A stretch of DNA of 64,000 nt. Source: JANLTP01 sp031363055. GTDB taxonomy: Bacteria > Pseudomonadota > Gammaproteobacteria > Burkholderiales > Burkholderiaceae_E. This document shows positions 42,014 through 52,686 of the stretch, in pieces. The stretch is taken from NCBI GenBank assembly GCA_031363055.1, contig JANLTP010000188.1, forward strand, positions 1 through 64,000. The letters are read 5' to 3'. Position 1 is the stretch's first letter. Every line of letters starts with the position of its first letter. The translations under genes were made by a program, and so were the position numbers. The notes below the pieces were generated by a model that ran no database searches, was not told the origin of the DNA, and was given only the letters and a program-made list of their open reading frames with translations.

Positions 42014-42495
42014 ATGCCGTGGCAACGCCACGGCGACCGGCGCTGTGGATCGATCAGTTCGAGGAACTCGTCGCCGGCGCAGCGGTGATCGTCATTGTGC
42101 TGTCGGTCAGTTGGGGCGTGATCACCCGCTACATTACCGCGCAGCCAGCGGCCTGGGCCAGTGAAATCGCCACCCTGGCGTTTGCCTGGTTGGTTTTTTT
42201 CGGTGCCGCTGCCTGCGTCAAGTACGGCCTGCATCCGGCCATCGACATGCTGGTGCAAAGGTTCTCGCCGGCGGCCCAGCGGCTGTGCCGAGTCATCAAT
42301 CACGTGCTGGTGCTGGGTTTCTGTGCCTTCATGGTCTGGTTCGGCACCCGCTTCGCCATCGATGCCTGGTCGAACCCGACCCCGGTTCTGCGACTGCCAC
42401 TGACTTGGTTATACGGCCCGGTGGCGTTCAGCTTCGCGTTGATGGCGCTGCGTTACCTGCAGGTCATCGCGGGCCGAACCTGGAGTCAGAGCTGA
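42010..42495 (+). CDS. dctQ: TRAP transporter small permease (DctQ)
   Basis: 161 residues with four hydrophobic segments: VAGAAVIVIVLSVSWGVITR, ATLAFAWLVFFGAAACVKYG, NHVLVLGFCAFMVWFGTRFA and LYGPVAFSFALMALRYLQVI. The W-A-S-E-I motif (QPAAWASEIATLAF) and HPAIDMLVQRFSPA are typical of DctQ. No ATG is in frame; TTG 42010 overlaps the dctP stop (TTGA), and GTG 42019 is an alternative. Coupled to dctM by a TGATG overlap. Confidence 0.92.
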   Translation: MNAVATPRRPALWIDQFEELVAGAAVIVIVLSVSWGVITRYITAQPAAWASEIATLAFAWLVFFGAAACVKYGLHPAIDMLVQRFSPAAQRLCRVINHVLVLGFCAFMVWFGTRFAIDAWSNPTPVLRLPLTWLYGPVAFSFALMALRYLQVIAGRTWSQS

Positions 42496-43799
42496 TGTCG
42501 GGTGCCCTTGCCGACTGGTTGCCCAGTATTACGATGCTGGCGCTGTTTGCACTCGGCACACCGATCGCTTTTGCCATCGCAATCTCGGCCTTGTCGTTTT
42601 TTCTGCTCAGTGGCGATGTGCCGTTAAATATCTTCGTGCAGAAAATGGTGACCGCGACCGATTCGTATCCGTTGCTGGCGGTACCGTTTTTTGTATTCGC
42701 CGGCGCCATCATGAACAAGGCCGGCATCACGGCGAAACTGCTGGCCCTGGCCGATGCGCTGGTCGGCCATATGACGGGCGCGCTGGCGCAGACCTGTACC
42801 GTCTTGGCGACCTTGCTCGGTGGCCTGACCGCATCGTCAAGCGCCGACGCGGCCATGCTCGCCAAGGTGCTGGGCCCCGAGATGGTCAAGCATCACTACA
42901 GCCCGGCATTCGCGGCGGTCATCACCTCCTGCGCAGCAATCATCACGACCCTGATTCCGCCGTCGATCGGTCTTATCATCTACGGCTACATCGCCGATGT
43001 GTCGGTCGGCCGCCTCTTCATTGGCGGCATCATCCCGGGCCTGCTGTTGGCGGCAGCGCTGATGCTGGTCACCTGGATCGTGTCGAAGCGGCGCGGCTAT
43101 TTGCCGATGCGCACGCACTTTGCCGGGTTTCGCGAGGTGTGGCGCTGCTTTCTGGAATCGCTGTGGGCATTATCGATTCCGGTATTCATCATCATTGGTC
43201 TGCGCTACGGAATTTTCACGCCGACCGAGGCCGGGGCAATCACGGTGCTCTATGTGATCCTGGTCGGTCTGTTCGCCTATCGAACCTTGCAGCTCAGCGA
43301 TCTACCGGCGCTGTTGAAAGAAACAGCGCTCGACACCAGTTCCGTCATGTTGATGATCTGTGCCGCTTCGGCGTTCGGCTTTTACCTCGCCTGGGAGCGC
43401 ATTCCGCCGCAAATGGCAGCCTGGCTCATTACCCTGACCCAGGACCCGACCACGCTGCTGTTGCTCATCAATCTGTTGTTGATCGTGCTGGGTACTGCCG
43501 TGGAGGGCACCTCGGCACTGATCATACTGACGCCGATCTTTGTTCCGGTCATGCTCAAGTACGGCATCGACCCGGTACATTTCGGCATTGTCATGGTCAC
43601 CAATCTGACCATTGCCGGGGTGACGCCGCCGGTCGGGCAAATGATGTTCATCAGCTCGCAAGTGTTGCGGGTACCGATGGATGACTACACGGTTGAGGTT
43701 TTGCCGTTTCTGGCGGCACTCATTGGTGTGCTGTTATTGCTGAGCCTCTTTCCTGTCTTGACGCTTTTTTTGCCGAACCTGGTGTACGGCAAGGGCTAG
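42495..43799 (+). CDS. dctM: TRAP transporter large permease (DctM)
   Basis: 434 residues, about twelve membrane segments. Characteristic stretches: MLALFALGTPIAFAIAISAL, YPLLAVPFFVFAGAIMNKAG, GLTASSSADAAMLAKVLGPE, TLIPPSIGLIIYGYIADVSV, GRLFIGGIIPGLLLAAALML, YGIFTPTEAGAITVLYVILV and IAGVTPPVGQMMFISSQVLR. It forms the sodium-coupled transport channel with DctQ. Its stop codon shares the four bases CTAG with the stop of the convergent glycerate kinase gene. Confidence 0.95.
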   Translation: MSGALADWLPSITMLALFALGTPIAFAIAISALSFFLLSGDVPLNIFVQKMVTATDSYPLLAVPFFVFAGAIMNKAGITAKLLALADALVGHMTGALAQTCTVLATLLGGLTASSSADAAMLAKVLGPEMVKHHYSPAFAAVITSCAAIITTLIPPSIGLIIYGYIADVSVGRLFIGGIIPGLLLAAALMLVTWIVSKRRGYLPMRTHFAGFREVWRCFLESLWALSIPVFIIIGLRYGIFTPTEAGAITVLYVILVGLFAYRTLQLSDLPALLKETALDTSSVMLMICAASAFGFYLAWERIPPQMAAWLITLTQDPTTLLLLINLLLIVLGTAVEGTSALIILTPIFVPVMLKYGIDPVHFGIVMVTNLTIAGVTPPVGQMMFISSQVLRVPMDDYTVEVLPFLAALIGVLLLLSLFPVLTLFLPNLVYGKG

Positions 43800-45118
43800 A
43801 GAATCAGCAGCGCACGAAAATCATTCACGTTCGTAAAAGTCGGGCCGGTCACCAGCAAATCGCCGATTGCATCAAAAAATGAGTAGGCGTTATTCGCGTC
43901 CAGCGCTGCCTGTGCCGATACGCCAAGCTTGAGCGCGCGAGCCAGGGTATCGGGGCCGCAGAGGGCACCGGCATGCTCTTCAGTACCGTCGATGCCGTCG
44001 GTATCGGCCGACAGCGCCCAGATGTTCTCGCGACCGGCCAACTCCAGGGTCGCAGCCAACAAAAATTCCACCGAACGCCCGCCGCGTCCGTGTGCTGCTC
44101 GAACAGTCACCGTCGTTTCGCCGCCCGATAACAGCACACAGGGCTTGGCGAACGGTTGATTCTGGCGGCTGACTTGTTTGGCCAGCGCCGCATGCATATA
44201 ACCAATGTCGCGCGCCTCACCCTGGATTTCATCAGACAGGATGTAGGCCGCCAGCCCATGCGCGCGCGCCGCATCGGCAGCCGCTTGCAGCGATTGTTGC
44301 GGGGTCGCAATGACCTTCGTCTGACAGCGCGCGAACGCTGCATCGCCAGCCTTGGGCGTCTCCAAGAGGCCCTGCTGCAGTTGGGTTCGGATCGCAGCCG
44401 GCAGACTGATGGCATAACGATCGAGGATCGCCAAAGCATCGGCGCAACGGGTTTCATCCGGCACGGTGGGTCCGCTGGCAATCACCGATGGATCATCGCC
44501 AGGGACATCGGAGATCGCCAGGGTCAGTACCTGTGCTGGCGCGCATAGTGCGGCGAGCCGCCCGCCCTTGACGACGGACAGGTGCTTGCGAACACAATTC
44601 ATTTCACCAATGTTGGCGCCACTGCGCAACAGCGCCGAGTTGACCGCCTGCTTTTCGGCCAGGCTCATGCCGGCAATCGGTTGCGTCAACAAGGCCGAAC
44701 CACCGCCTGAAATCAGACAAATGACGAGGTCATCCGGACTGAGCTCGCGAACCAATGACATGAGTCGCCGCGTTGCATCGAGTCCTGCCTGGTCGGGAAC
44801 CGGATGCGAGGCTTCAACCAGTTCGATTCGTGGCTGATTGCCGAGTTTGCACAGTCCGGCTTTAAATTGATCGTAAGCCGGCGGAGTGTGGTGATAGCGC
44901 GTGATCATCAAGCCGGTCATCGGCGCACTCTGCGGCCAGGCCAATTCCATGGCTAGCGTCATCGAGCCGGCGGCCTTGCCGGCGCCGATGACGACGGTGC
45001 GACCCTTCGGCGGTGGTGGCAGATGTTGCGCGAGAATTTTTTCGGGCAGCGCGCGTGCCACCGCGACCTGATACAGATGTTTAAGTAACGAGGCGGGGTC
45101 CAGGGACAGAGGCTGCAT
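43796..45118 (-). CDS. glycerate 2-kinase / MOFRL family (TtuD/GckA-like)
   Basis: 440 residues. N-terminal DUF4147 domain: GRTVVIGAGKAAGSMTLAME near residue 38, SHPVPDQAGLDATRRLMSLV, LVICLISGGGSALLTQPIAG near residue 131, and NCVRKHLSVVKGGRLAALCA. C-terminal MOFRL domain: CVLLSGGETTVTVRAAHGRG near residue 330, WALSADTDGIDGTEEHAGAL and ANNAYSFFDAIGDLLVTGPT. These enzymes phosphorylate glycerate (or were named hydroxypyruvate reductase). It overlaps xdhC by 38 bp on the same strand and thus belongs to the xdh operon. That fits purine breakdown through glyoxylate and glycerate. ATG 45118 is preferred over the longer frame. Confidence 0.92.
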   Translation of the reverse strand: MQPLSLDPASLLKHLYQVAVARALPEKILAQHLPPPPKGRTVVIGAGKAAGSMTLAMELAWPQSAPMTGLMITRYHHTPPAYDQFKAGLCKLGNQPRIELVEASHPVPDQAGLDATRRLMSLVRELSPDDLVICLISGGGSALLTQPIAGMSLAEKQAVNSALLRSGANIGEMNCVRKHLSVVKGGRLAALCAPAQVLTLAISDVPGDDPSVIASGPTVPDETRCADALAILDRYAISLPAAIRTQLQQGLLETPKAGDAAFARCQTKVIATPQQSLQAAADAARAHGLAAYILSDEIQGEARDIGYMHAALAKQVSRQNQPFAKPCVLLSGGETTVTVRAAHGRGGRSVEFLLAATLELAGRENIWALSADTDGIDGTEEHAGALCGPDTLARALKLGVSAQAALDANNAYSFFDAIGDLLVTGPTFTNVNDFRALLIL

Positions 45119-46067
45119 GAGTTGCAATCGCGCAATGTAGATCCGCGACTTTACCAGCATCGCCAAAACTAGCGGGTTGTGCGAAATGCTGAAGTGGTTC
45201 GATCTGCGCTACCTGTAAAAGTTGTGCCGCCACCGATAGCGCCAGCAGTTCCGGTGGCTTGAATTTGAGCTCGGTCAAGCCGATCGGGCAAGTCAGCTTC
45301 TGAATCTGCGGCTCGATCAGGCCGGCCTGGCGAAATCGCCGCTCAAATCGGGAGCGTTTGGTTCCCGACCCGATCAGTCCTACCCACTCAAACGCGGTGC
45401 CCGCCAGTATGCGTCGGCAAAGATCGAAATCGACGGCGTGGCTGTGGGTCATGATGAGCGCGAGGGTCGGCGCAGGCGCTGACGCGTAGGCCGACTCGGG
45501 GACCGACTTGGGGCCCGAATAATCAGGCGCAGCGCCTTGCATACCGCCCAGCTTGCCATCGCTCGCGATCAACAACGTCGCCTTGATGGTTCTCGATGAC
45601 CACTGCCGGGATCTGAGTTCAACGAAGGACTCGCGCTCATCGTGCCAATGAATCACGCACGGCAGCGCCGAAAGCACGTTGACCAGCGCCTCGGCGACAT
45701 GTCCCATGCCAAACAGATGCAATTCAAACAGCGGTTTCTCAACCGGCCAGACGGCGATCATGGATTCACTGACCAGCTCGAAGCGCAGGCGCACCATTCC
45801 ACCGCAACATTGGCCGAGGCTTGCGCCCAGGGATTGCGATTCTTCGACACAGCCAAACGACGATTCGTTCAGCAATACACGGGCGCGGGTCACTGCCTGC
45901 CACTCGAGATTGCCGCCGCCAATCGTACCGGCGATCTGGTCTGCACAAACCAGCATGCGGGCGCCCACCGCCTGCGGCGTGGAGCCTCGAGCCTCGATGA
46001 TTGACACTCGAACAGCGCGGCACGACGCGGCCAGCCAGCGGCCAGCGCAATCGCTCAATTCATTCAC
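45081..46067 (-). CDS. xdhC: xanthine dehydrogenase accessory protein (XdhC)
   Basis: About 328 residues. XdhC binds molybdenum cofactor and delivers its sulfurated form to XdhB. The XdhC/CoxI domain shows RVSIIEARGSTPQAVGARML, AGTIGGGNLEWQAVTRARVL, LGASLGQCCGGMVRLRFELV near residue 85 and the Rossmann domain FELHLFGMGHVAEALVNVLS near residue 118, then MTHSHAVDFDLCRRILAG and WVGLIGSGTKRSRFERRF. The start GTG 46067 overlaps the end of xdhB; ATG 46100 is an alternative lying deeper in xdhB. A short linker (GAAPDYSGPKSVPESAYASA) includes a repeat-derived segment. Part of xdhABC. Confidence 0.92.
   Translation of the reverse strand: MNELSDCAGRWLAASCRAVRVSIIEARGSTPQAVGARMLVCADQIAGTIGGGNLEWQAVTRARVLLNESSFGCVEESQSLGASLGQCCGGMVRLRFELVSESMIAVWPVEKPLFELHLFGMGHVAEALVNVLSALPCVIHWHDERESFVELRSRQWSSRTIKATLLIASDGKLGGMQGAAPDYSGPKSVPESAYASAPAPTLALIMTHSHAVDFDLCRRILAGTAFEWVGLIGSGTKRSRFERRFRQAGLIEPQIQKLTCPIGLTELKFKPPELLALSVAAQLLQVAQIEPLQHFAQPASFGDAGKVADLHCAIATHAASVPGPRLVT
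45490..45513. repeat. 12-nt repeat (2 units) inside xdhC
   Basis: GCCGACTCGGGG and ACCGACTTGGGG are adjacent and lie in a linker of XdhC. A third, weaker unit follows. Too short to exclude chance by itself. Confidence 0.4.
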
Positions 46068-48435
46068 TGCAGGTTCCGGCGCGCATCGTACGGATGGCAT
46101 TGAATACTGCCTCAGGCGTTGCTGGCGCGCGCAAAACCACATCAGCCCGGGGTTGGCCGTTGCAAACGGTCCGGAGGGACGCCTCCTGGCCAGACACATC
46201 CAGGCCAGAGGTATCCTGGCAAGCAGACACAGCATCCCTGAGTGCCTGGAACACCGCAATCGCGAGCATCAGCGGCGGCTCACCCACCGCCTTGGCGCGA
46301 TAGATCGAATCTTCCGGATTCGGCTCGCCATAGAGCGCAACCACAAAGTGCTCGGGTAGGTCATGAGCCGTCGGAATCTTGTAGGTTGATGGTGCGTGCG
46401 TCAACAAGGCGCCCTGATCGTTCCAGACCAGCTCTTCGGTGGTCAGCCAGCCCATGCCCTGCGCGAAACCGCCCTCAATCTGACCGATATCGATGGCCGG
46501 ATTGATCGAGCGGCCGACGTCGTGCAGGATATCAACTGCCAGTACTTTTGATTCGCCCGTGCTAGTGTCGATGACCACTTCGCAGCAGGCGGCGCCGTAC
46601 GAAAAATACAGAAAGGGCCGGCCGCTCAAGGTGTGCTTGTCGTAGTGAATTTTCGGCGTCTTGTAGAACCCGTCTGACCACAGTTGAATGCGGGCGGCGT
46701 AAGCTTCGTTCACGAGCGCCTGAAAACTCTGGCTACCTTGCCGGGTTCGGACCTCGGCGTCGATGAACTGCACTTCTTCAGGGCTGACCTGATCTCGGGC
46801 GGCGACATAATCGGCGAGTCGATCCCTGATCACGCGGGCAGCTACCTGGGCGGCGCGCCCGTTCAGATCAGTCCCTGCCGACGCGGCGGTTGCTGAGGCG
46901 TTCGGCACCTTGCCGGTATCACTGGCACTGACCAAAATCCGGCTGATCGGCAGGCCGAGCTCATCGGCCACGATCTGGCCGATCTTGGTGTGCAGACCCT
47001 GGCCCATTTCAGTGCCGCCATGATTGACCTGAACGCTACCGTCGAGATAGATATTGACCAGCGCGCCGGCCTGATTGAACTGGGTCGCGGTGAAAGAGAT
47101 GCCGAACTTGACCGGTGTCATCGACAGCCCGCGCTTCAGGGTCTGATTGTGTTGGTTCCACTGAACCACGGCCGAGCGGCGCTGGCGATATTGACTGCTG
47201 TCAATCAGCCGCTCGAACAGCGGTTGCAGGATGTTATCGGTAACAGTCATGCCGTAATGTGTTTCGTTACGCTCTTCGACGCCATAAAAATTTCGTTGCC
47301 GGACATCAATGGCATCGATGGCGAGCGCGCGGGCAATATCCTCGATGATGTTCTCGATCACAATCATGCCCTGTGGGCCGCCGAAGCCGCGAAAGGCCGT
47401 GTTCGATTGCGTATGGGTCTTGCAGCGCAAGGACTCGATCTGCACATGTTCCAGAAAGTAGGCGTTATCGGCATGAAAGATCGCGCGGTCGTTGACCGGG
47501 CCCGAGAGGTCGGCCGAGTAACCGCATTGACTGGCCATCTTGAGCGACAGGCCTTCTATGAGACCGTTCGCAGCAAATCCGACGCGATACCAATACTTGA
47601 AATTGTGCCTTTTGCCGGTGATCAAAAAATCATCATCACGATCGAAGCGCAGCTTGACGGCGGCGCCAGTCTTGCGGGCTGCCAGAGCCGCCCACACGGC
47701 CAATTGCCCAGCCTGAGTTTCCTTGCCGCCGAAGCCACCGCCCATGCGCCGGCATTCAACCCGCACCTGATTCAAGGCGATATCCAGTGCGTGGGCGACC
47801 CAATGCTGTACCTCGCCGGGATGCTGGGTCGATGAATGGATCAGCCATTGCCCCTGTTCTTGCGGTTGCGCACAGGCGATCTGGCCTTCCAGATAAAAGT
47901 GTTCCTGTCCGCCGACCTCGAGCTCGCCAGTCAAAGTGTGCTCAGAACTGCTGATCGCATGATCCGCATCGCCGCGCGCGAGCGTAACCGGCGGCAGCAC
48001 CCAACTCTGCTGGCGTACTGCGTCATCGATACTCAAAATTGCCGGTAGCAGTTCGACCTCGAGTTTGACCAGTGCGGCGGCCCGTCGGGCGATCCTGTGC
48101 GAGGTCGCGATCACGAGACCCACGACCTGGCCGACATAACTCAGCCGGTCCACGGCCAATATCGGTTCATCATGCGAAAAATTGGCCAGTAATTTGTCGC
48201 CGACGATATCGGTTGCATAAACAAAATCAACGACACCGTCGAGCGCACGAGCCGGTGCGTCATCAATGGCCAGCAATCGGGCGCAGGCGACACGGCTAAG
48301 GATCGGTGCTGCGAACAGGGTGCCGTTCAACTCGGGTAAATCGTCCAGGTAGCGCGCTTCGCCGCACACTTGTGCACGGGCACTTTCATGCGGCAGCGAT
48401 TGACCCAGTGCCGCCATCTCAGGTTCCATCTTCAT
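46060..48435 (-). CDS. xdhB: xanthine dehydrogenase molybdopterin-binding subunit (XdhB)
   Basis: 791 residues. Oxidises hypoxanthine and xanthine to urate. The residues that mark true xanthine dehydrogenases are visible: the purine-binding glutamate in GQEHFYLEGQIACAQ near residue 177, the arginine in SNTAFRGFGGPQGMIVIEN, and the catalytic glutamate in AVGEPPLMLAIAVFQAL near the C-terminus. GGGFGGKETQAGQLAVWAAL is the Mo-pterin loop and VNHGGTEMGQGLHTKIGQIV follows. ATG 48435 overlaps the xdhA stop. It differs from the fused hydroxylase at 16486 in organisation and active-site motifs, so the two serve different substrates. Confidence 0.96.
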   Translation of the reverse strand: MKMEPEMAALGQSLPHESARAQVCGEARYLDDLPELNGTLFAAPILSRVACARLLAIDDAPARALDGVVDFVYATDIVGDKLLANFSHDEPILAVDRLSYVGQVVGLVIATSHRIARRAAALVKLEVELLPAILSIDDAVRQQSWVLPPVTLARGDADHAISSSEHTLTGELEVGGQEHFYLEGQIACAQPQEQGQWLIHSSTQHPGEVQHWVAHALDIALNQVRVECRRMGGGFGGKETQAGQLAVWAALAARKTGAAVKLRFDRDDDFLITGKRHNFKYWYRVGFAANGLIEGLSLKMASQCGYSADLSGPVNDRAIFHADNAYFLEHVQIESLRCKTHTQSNTAFRGFGGPQGMIVIENIIEDIARALAIDAIDVRQRNFYGVEERNETHYGMTVTDNILQPLFERLIDSSQYRQRRSAVVQWNQHNQTLKRGLSMTPVKFGISFTATQFNQAGALVNIYLDGSVQVNHGGTEMGQGLHTKIGQIVADELGLPISRILVSASDTGKVPNASATAASAGTDLNGRAAQVAARVIRDRLADYVAARDQVSPEEVQFIDAEVRTRQGSQSFQALVNEAYAARIQLWSDGFYKTPKIHYDKHTLSGRPFLYFSYGAACCEVVIDTSTGESKVLAVDILHDVGRSINPAIDIGQIEGGFAQGMGWLTTEELVWNDQGALLTHAPSTYKIPTAHDLPEHFVVALYGEPNPEDSIYRAKAVGEPPLMLAIAVFQALRDAVSACQDTSGLDVSGQEASLRTVCNGQPRADVVLRAPATPEAVFNAIRTMRAGTCSE

Positions 48436-49931
48436 GGGCTACTCGCAATAGGGCGGATGTCCTCCAGGGCGAGTGACTGACCATTCTCCTCAAGCCAGAA
48501 ACGCCGCATCAGCGCTGCCAATACCTCGCTTCGATAAGTCGCACTGGCCCGCAGATCTGAAATCGGATTGAACTCGGTCATGAGACTTTGCGCCGCCCGC
48601 TCCAGGCTTGCTTGTGTCCAGCGCTGGCCGATCAAGACCTGCTCGGTCACAAGGGCGCGAACCGGCGTGGCGGCAACGCCACCGACGCCAATGCGTGTGG
48701 CCACAATGGTGCCGTCGGCGTCGACCTCGATGCTGATCGCCAGACAGACGGCCGAAATGTCGTCTTCGAAGCGCTTCGATACCTTGTAAGCGCGCAGCCG
48801 AGCACCACTGCCGCGAGGAATCAAAATCGCGCCAAGAATTTCATCGGCCTGCAACGCAGTCCGGCGAAAGCCCAGGAAAAAATCTTCGATCGGCATTTCC
48901 CGTACCGCTCGGACGCTGTGCAATCGCAAGGTTGCGCCCATCGCAATCAACAGCGGCATCGAGTCGCCGATCGGCGAACCATTGGCTATGTTCCCGCCCA
49001 AGGTAGCTGAATTGCGTACCGTCAGTCCGGCGAATCTTGAAGTAAACGTCCGCAGTTGTGGCCAGTCGCGACAGAGGGCTTCGAACGCCTCAGTCAGGCG
49101 TGCAGTGGCGCCGATGGTCAGTTGCGCTCGCTTGACTTCGATTTTTTGCAGGCTCTTGACCGCACCAAGATCGATGGTTTCCTCGAAACGTCGATGTTGT
49201 TTGTTGATCCAGAGGCCAACATCCGTAGCGCCTGCAAACATTTGTGCCTGCGGATATTTAGCGCGCAGCTTGAGCATACCGTTCAAGCTGCGCGGCCGGA
49301 ACGGGCGCAGCGCGGCGCGGCTCTTCAGCGCGGCCAGCAACGCGTCGCGCCCGGCCTGGTCAATCAGACCGGAATGGGTCGTCGGCTGCGGAGCCTGCGC
49401 ACTCAGCGAAAGCGCCGCATTGACAATCGGGGCGTAGCCCGTGCAACGACACAAATTTCCCGAGATCGCCTCGAGCACGGCCTCGCGATTCATCGGCTGT
49501 GCGGGCGGCTTGGACAAGCGCGACGTTTCGTACAGCGCGACCAGCGACATGACAAAGCCTGGCGTACAAAAGCCACATTGCGAGCCATGAAATTTAACCA
49601 TCGCGGCTTGCACAGGATGCAATAGTCCTTGTGAATCGACCAGATCCTCAACCGTCCACAACGCACAGCCATCGATCGAACTCAATGGCTTGATGCAGGC
49701 GTTGACCGCTCGCAGGCGCAACTCATTCGTGTCGGGTGTCAGCTCACCAATGAGCACCGCGCATGCACCACAATCGCCCTGCGCACAACCCTCTTTGGTG
49801 CCTTGGCACCCAAGGCCGGCCGGCTTGGCCGCGCGGATATGATCTAACAGGGTGCGATTCGGATCGACCGACGCGAGTTCGGTCCATTGGCCATGCCGCA
49901 GAAACCTCAGCGGATAGTTCGATGCTTGCAT
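48432..49931 (-). CDS. xdhA: xanthine dehydrogenase small subunit, Fe-S and FAD domains (XdhA)
   Basis: 499 residues. [2Fe-2S] domain I has C49, C54 and C57 in GTKEGCAQGDCGACAVLIG with C79 in NACIKPLSS. Domain II has GSQCGFCTPGFVMSLVAL and GNLCRCTGYAPIVNAAL. After a linker, the FAD domain contains YPQAQMFAGATDVGLWINKQ, VRNSATLGGNIANGSPIGDS and RRTALQADEILGAILIPRGS. ATG 49931 is chosen over an upstream TTG. Together with XdhB and XdhC it forms a bacterial heterotetrameric xanthine dehydrogenase feeding electrons to NAD+. It is divergent from the nucleoside ABC transporter with an 86-bp intergenic region. Confidence 0.95.
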   Translation of the reverse strand: MQASNYPLRFLRHGQWTELASVDPNRTLLDHIRAAKPAGLGCQGTKEGCAQGDCGACAVLIGELTPDTNELRLRAVNACIKPLSSIDGCALWTVEDLVDSQGLLHPVQAAMVKFHGSQCGFCTPGFVMSLVALYETSRLSKPPAQPMNREAVLEAISGNLCRCTGYAPIVNAALSLSAQAPQPTTHSGLIDQAGRDALLAALKSRAALRPFRPRSLNGMLKLRAKYPQAQMFAGATDVGLWINKQHRRFEETIDLGAVKSLQKIEVKRAQLTIGATARLTEAFEALCRDWPQLRTFTSRFAGLTVRNSATLGGNIANGSPIGDSMPLLIAMGATLRLHSVRAVREMPIEDFFLGFRRTALQADEILGAILIPRGSGARLRAYKVSKRFEDDISAVCLAISIEVDADGTIVATRIGVGGVAATPVRALVTEQVLIGQRWTQASLERAAQSLMTEFNPISDLRASATYRSEVLAALMRRFWLEENGQSLALEDIRPIASSP

Positions 49932-50017
49932 GGAATACTTTGTGCTCAACTTCGGCTACAGTAACGGCGAGAAGAATATAGAGAATCATTTAAATATACG
50001 CGAAAACGCGCGTGATC
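49932..50017. promoter_or_regulatory. divergent regulatory region between xdhA and the ABC transporter
   Basis: 86 bp, with an AT-rich core (around 49975-50000) in otherwise GC-rich DNA. It must contain promoters for both purine operons, but I could not find well-spaced -35/-10 pairs on either strand. No convincing palindrome was seen. Confidence 0.5.
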
Positions 50018-51615
<1,598 letters not shown>

Positions 51616-51619
<4 letters not shown>

Positions 51620-52686
51620 TTCGATTCGAAGCCCGTGCGGCGCCCTCGCAAATCATGACCTTCGCCTCGCCAGTCATGGCGCTGGGCATAACGATTCTGG
51701 TGGCCTGTGTGCTGTTTGTGGCGCTGGGCAAGGATCCGGTTCGGGGACTGGCGATTTTTCTGCTCGAGCCCTTGAATGGCGCGCGCTCTTTGACTGAACT
51801 CGGCTTGAAAGCGACGCCATTGATCCTTTGCTCGGTCGGACTGTCGCTGTGTTATCGCGCCAACGTCTGGAACATCGGCGCCGAAGGTCAGTTTCTGTTG
51901 GGGGCCATCAGTGCGGGCGGCCTCGCCATGTACTGCAGCAACCAGAAAATTCTGCCGGGACCTTGGGGCTTTCTACCGCTGGCGATCATGGCCGGTGCCC
52001 TCGGTGGCATGTTCTGGAGTGCGTTGGTGGCGTTGTTGCGCGATCGCTTCAACGCCAGCGAGATTCTGGTCAGTCTCATGCTGGTCTACGTCGCCAACCT
52101 GTTGCTGTCGTATCTGGTCTTCGGACCGTGGAAAGACCCCAAGGGCTTCAACTTTCCGCAGACCATCAGCTTCGACGCCAGTACCGCCATTCCGCGCATG
52201 ATTCCGCCGTACCGCATGCACTGGGGACTGGTCGTGGCGCTGGTGATCGCCGGCCTGATGTGGGTATTTCTGTTTCGCAACTTCAAGGGCTATCAATTGC
52301 AGGTCGGTGGTCTGGCGCCGGCGGCGGCGCGTTATGCCGGATTCTCGGCACGACAATCACTCTGGATGGCGCTGTTGATCTCGGGCGGCCTGGCGGGTAT
52401 TGCGGGCGCCTTTGAAGCCGTCGGGCCGATGGGCCAACTGACACCTTACGCCTCCACCGGTTACGGATTCACGGCCATCATTGTTGCGTTCGTCGGCCGC
52501 TTGAATCCGATTGGCTGCGTACTGGCCAGCGTATTGCTCAGCATGTTTCTGATTGGAGGCGAGCTCGCCCAGTCGCGCATCGGTTTACCCTCGGCACTCG
52601 CCAGCGTGTTCCAGGGCGTGCTGTTGTTCGCCTTGCTCGGCTGCGATACGCTGATCAACAATCGACTGCGATGGGGTCGACAATGA
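51616..52686 (+). CDS. nucleoside-type ABC transporter permease 1
   Basis: 356 residues with about nine hydrophobic segments. GLKATPLILCSVGLSLCYRA and NVWNIGAEGQFLLGAISAGG near residues 75-100 match the BPD_transp_2 family of nucleoside importers (YufP/NupP-like), as do RFNASEILVSLMLVYVANLL and GLAGIAGAFEAVGPMGQLTP. The cytoplasmic loop ARYAGFSARQSLWMALLISG contacts the ATPase. ATG 51616 overlaps the ATPase stop (ATGA) and the end overlaps permease 2 in the same way. Confidence 0.93.
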
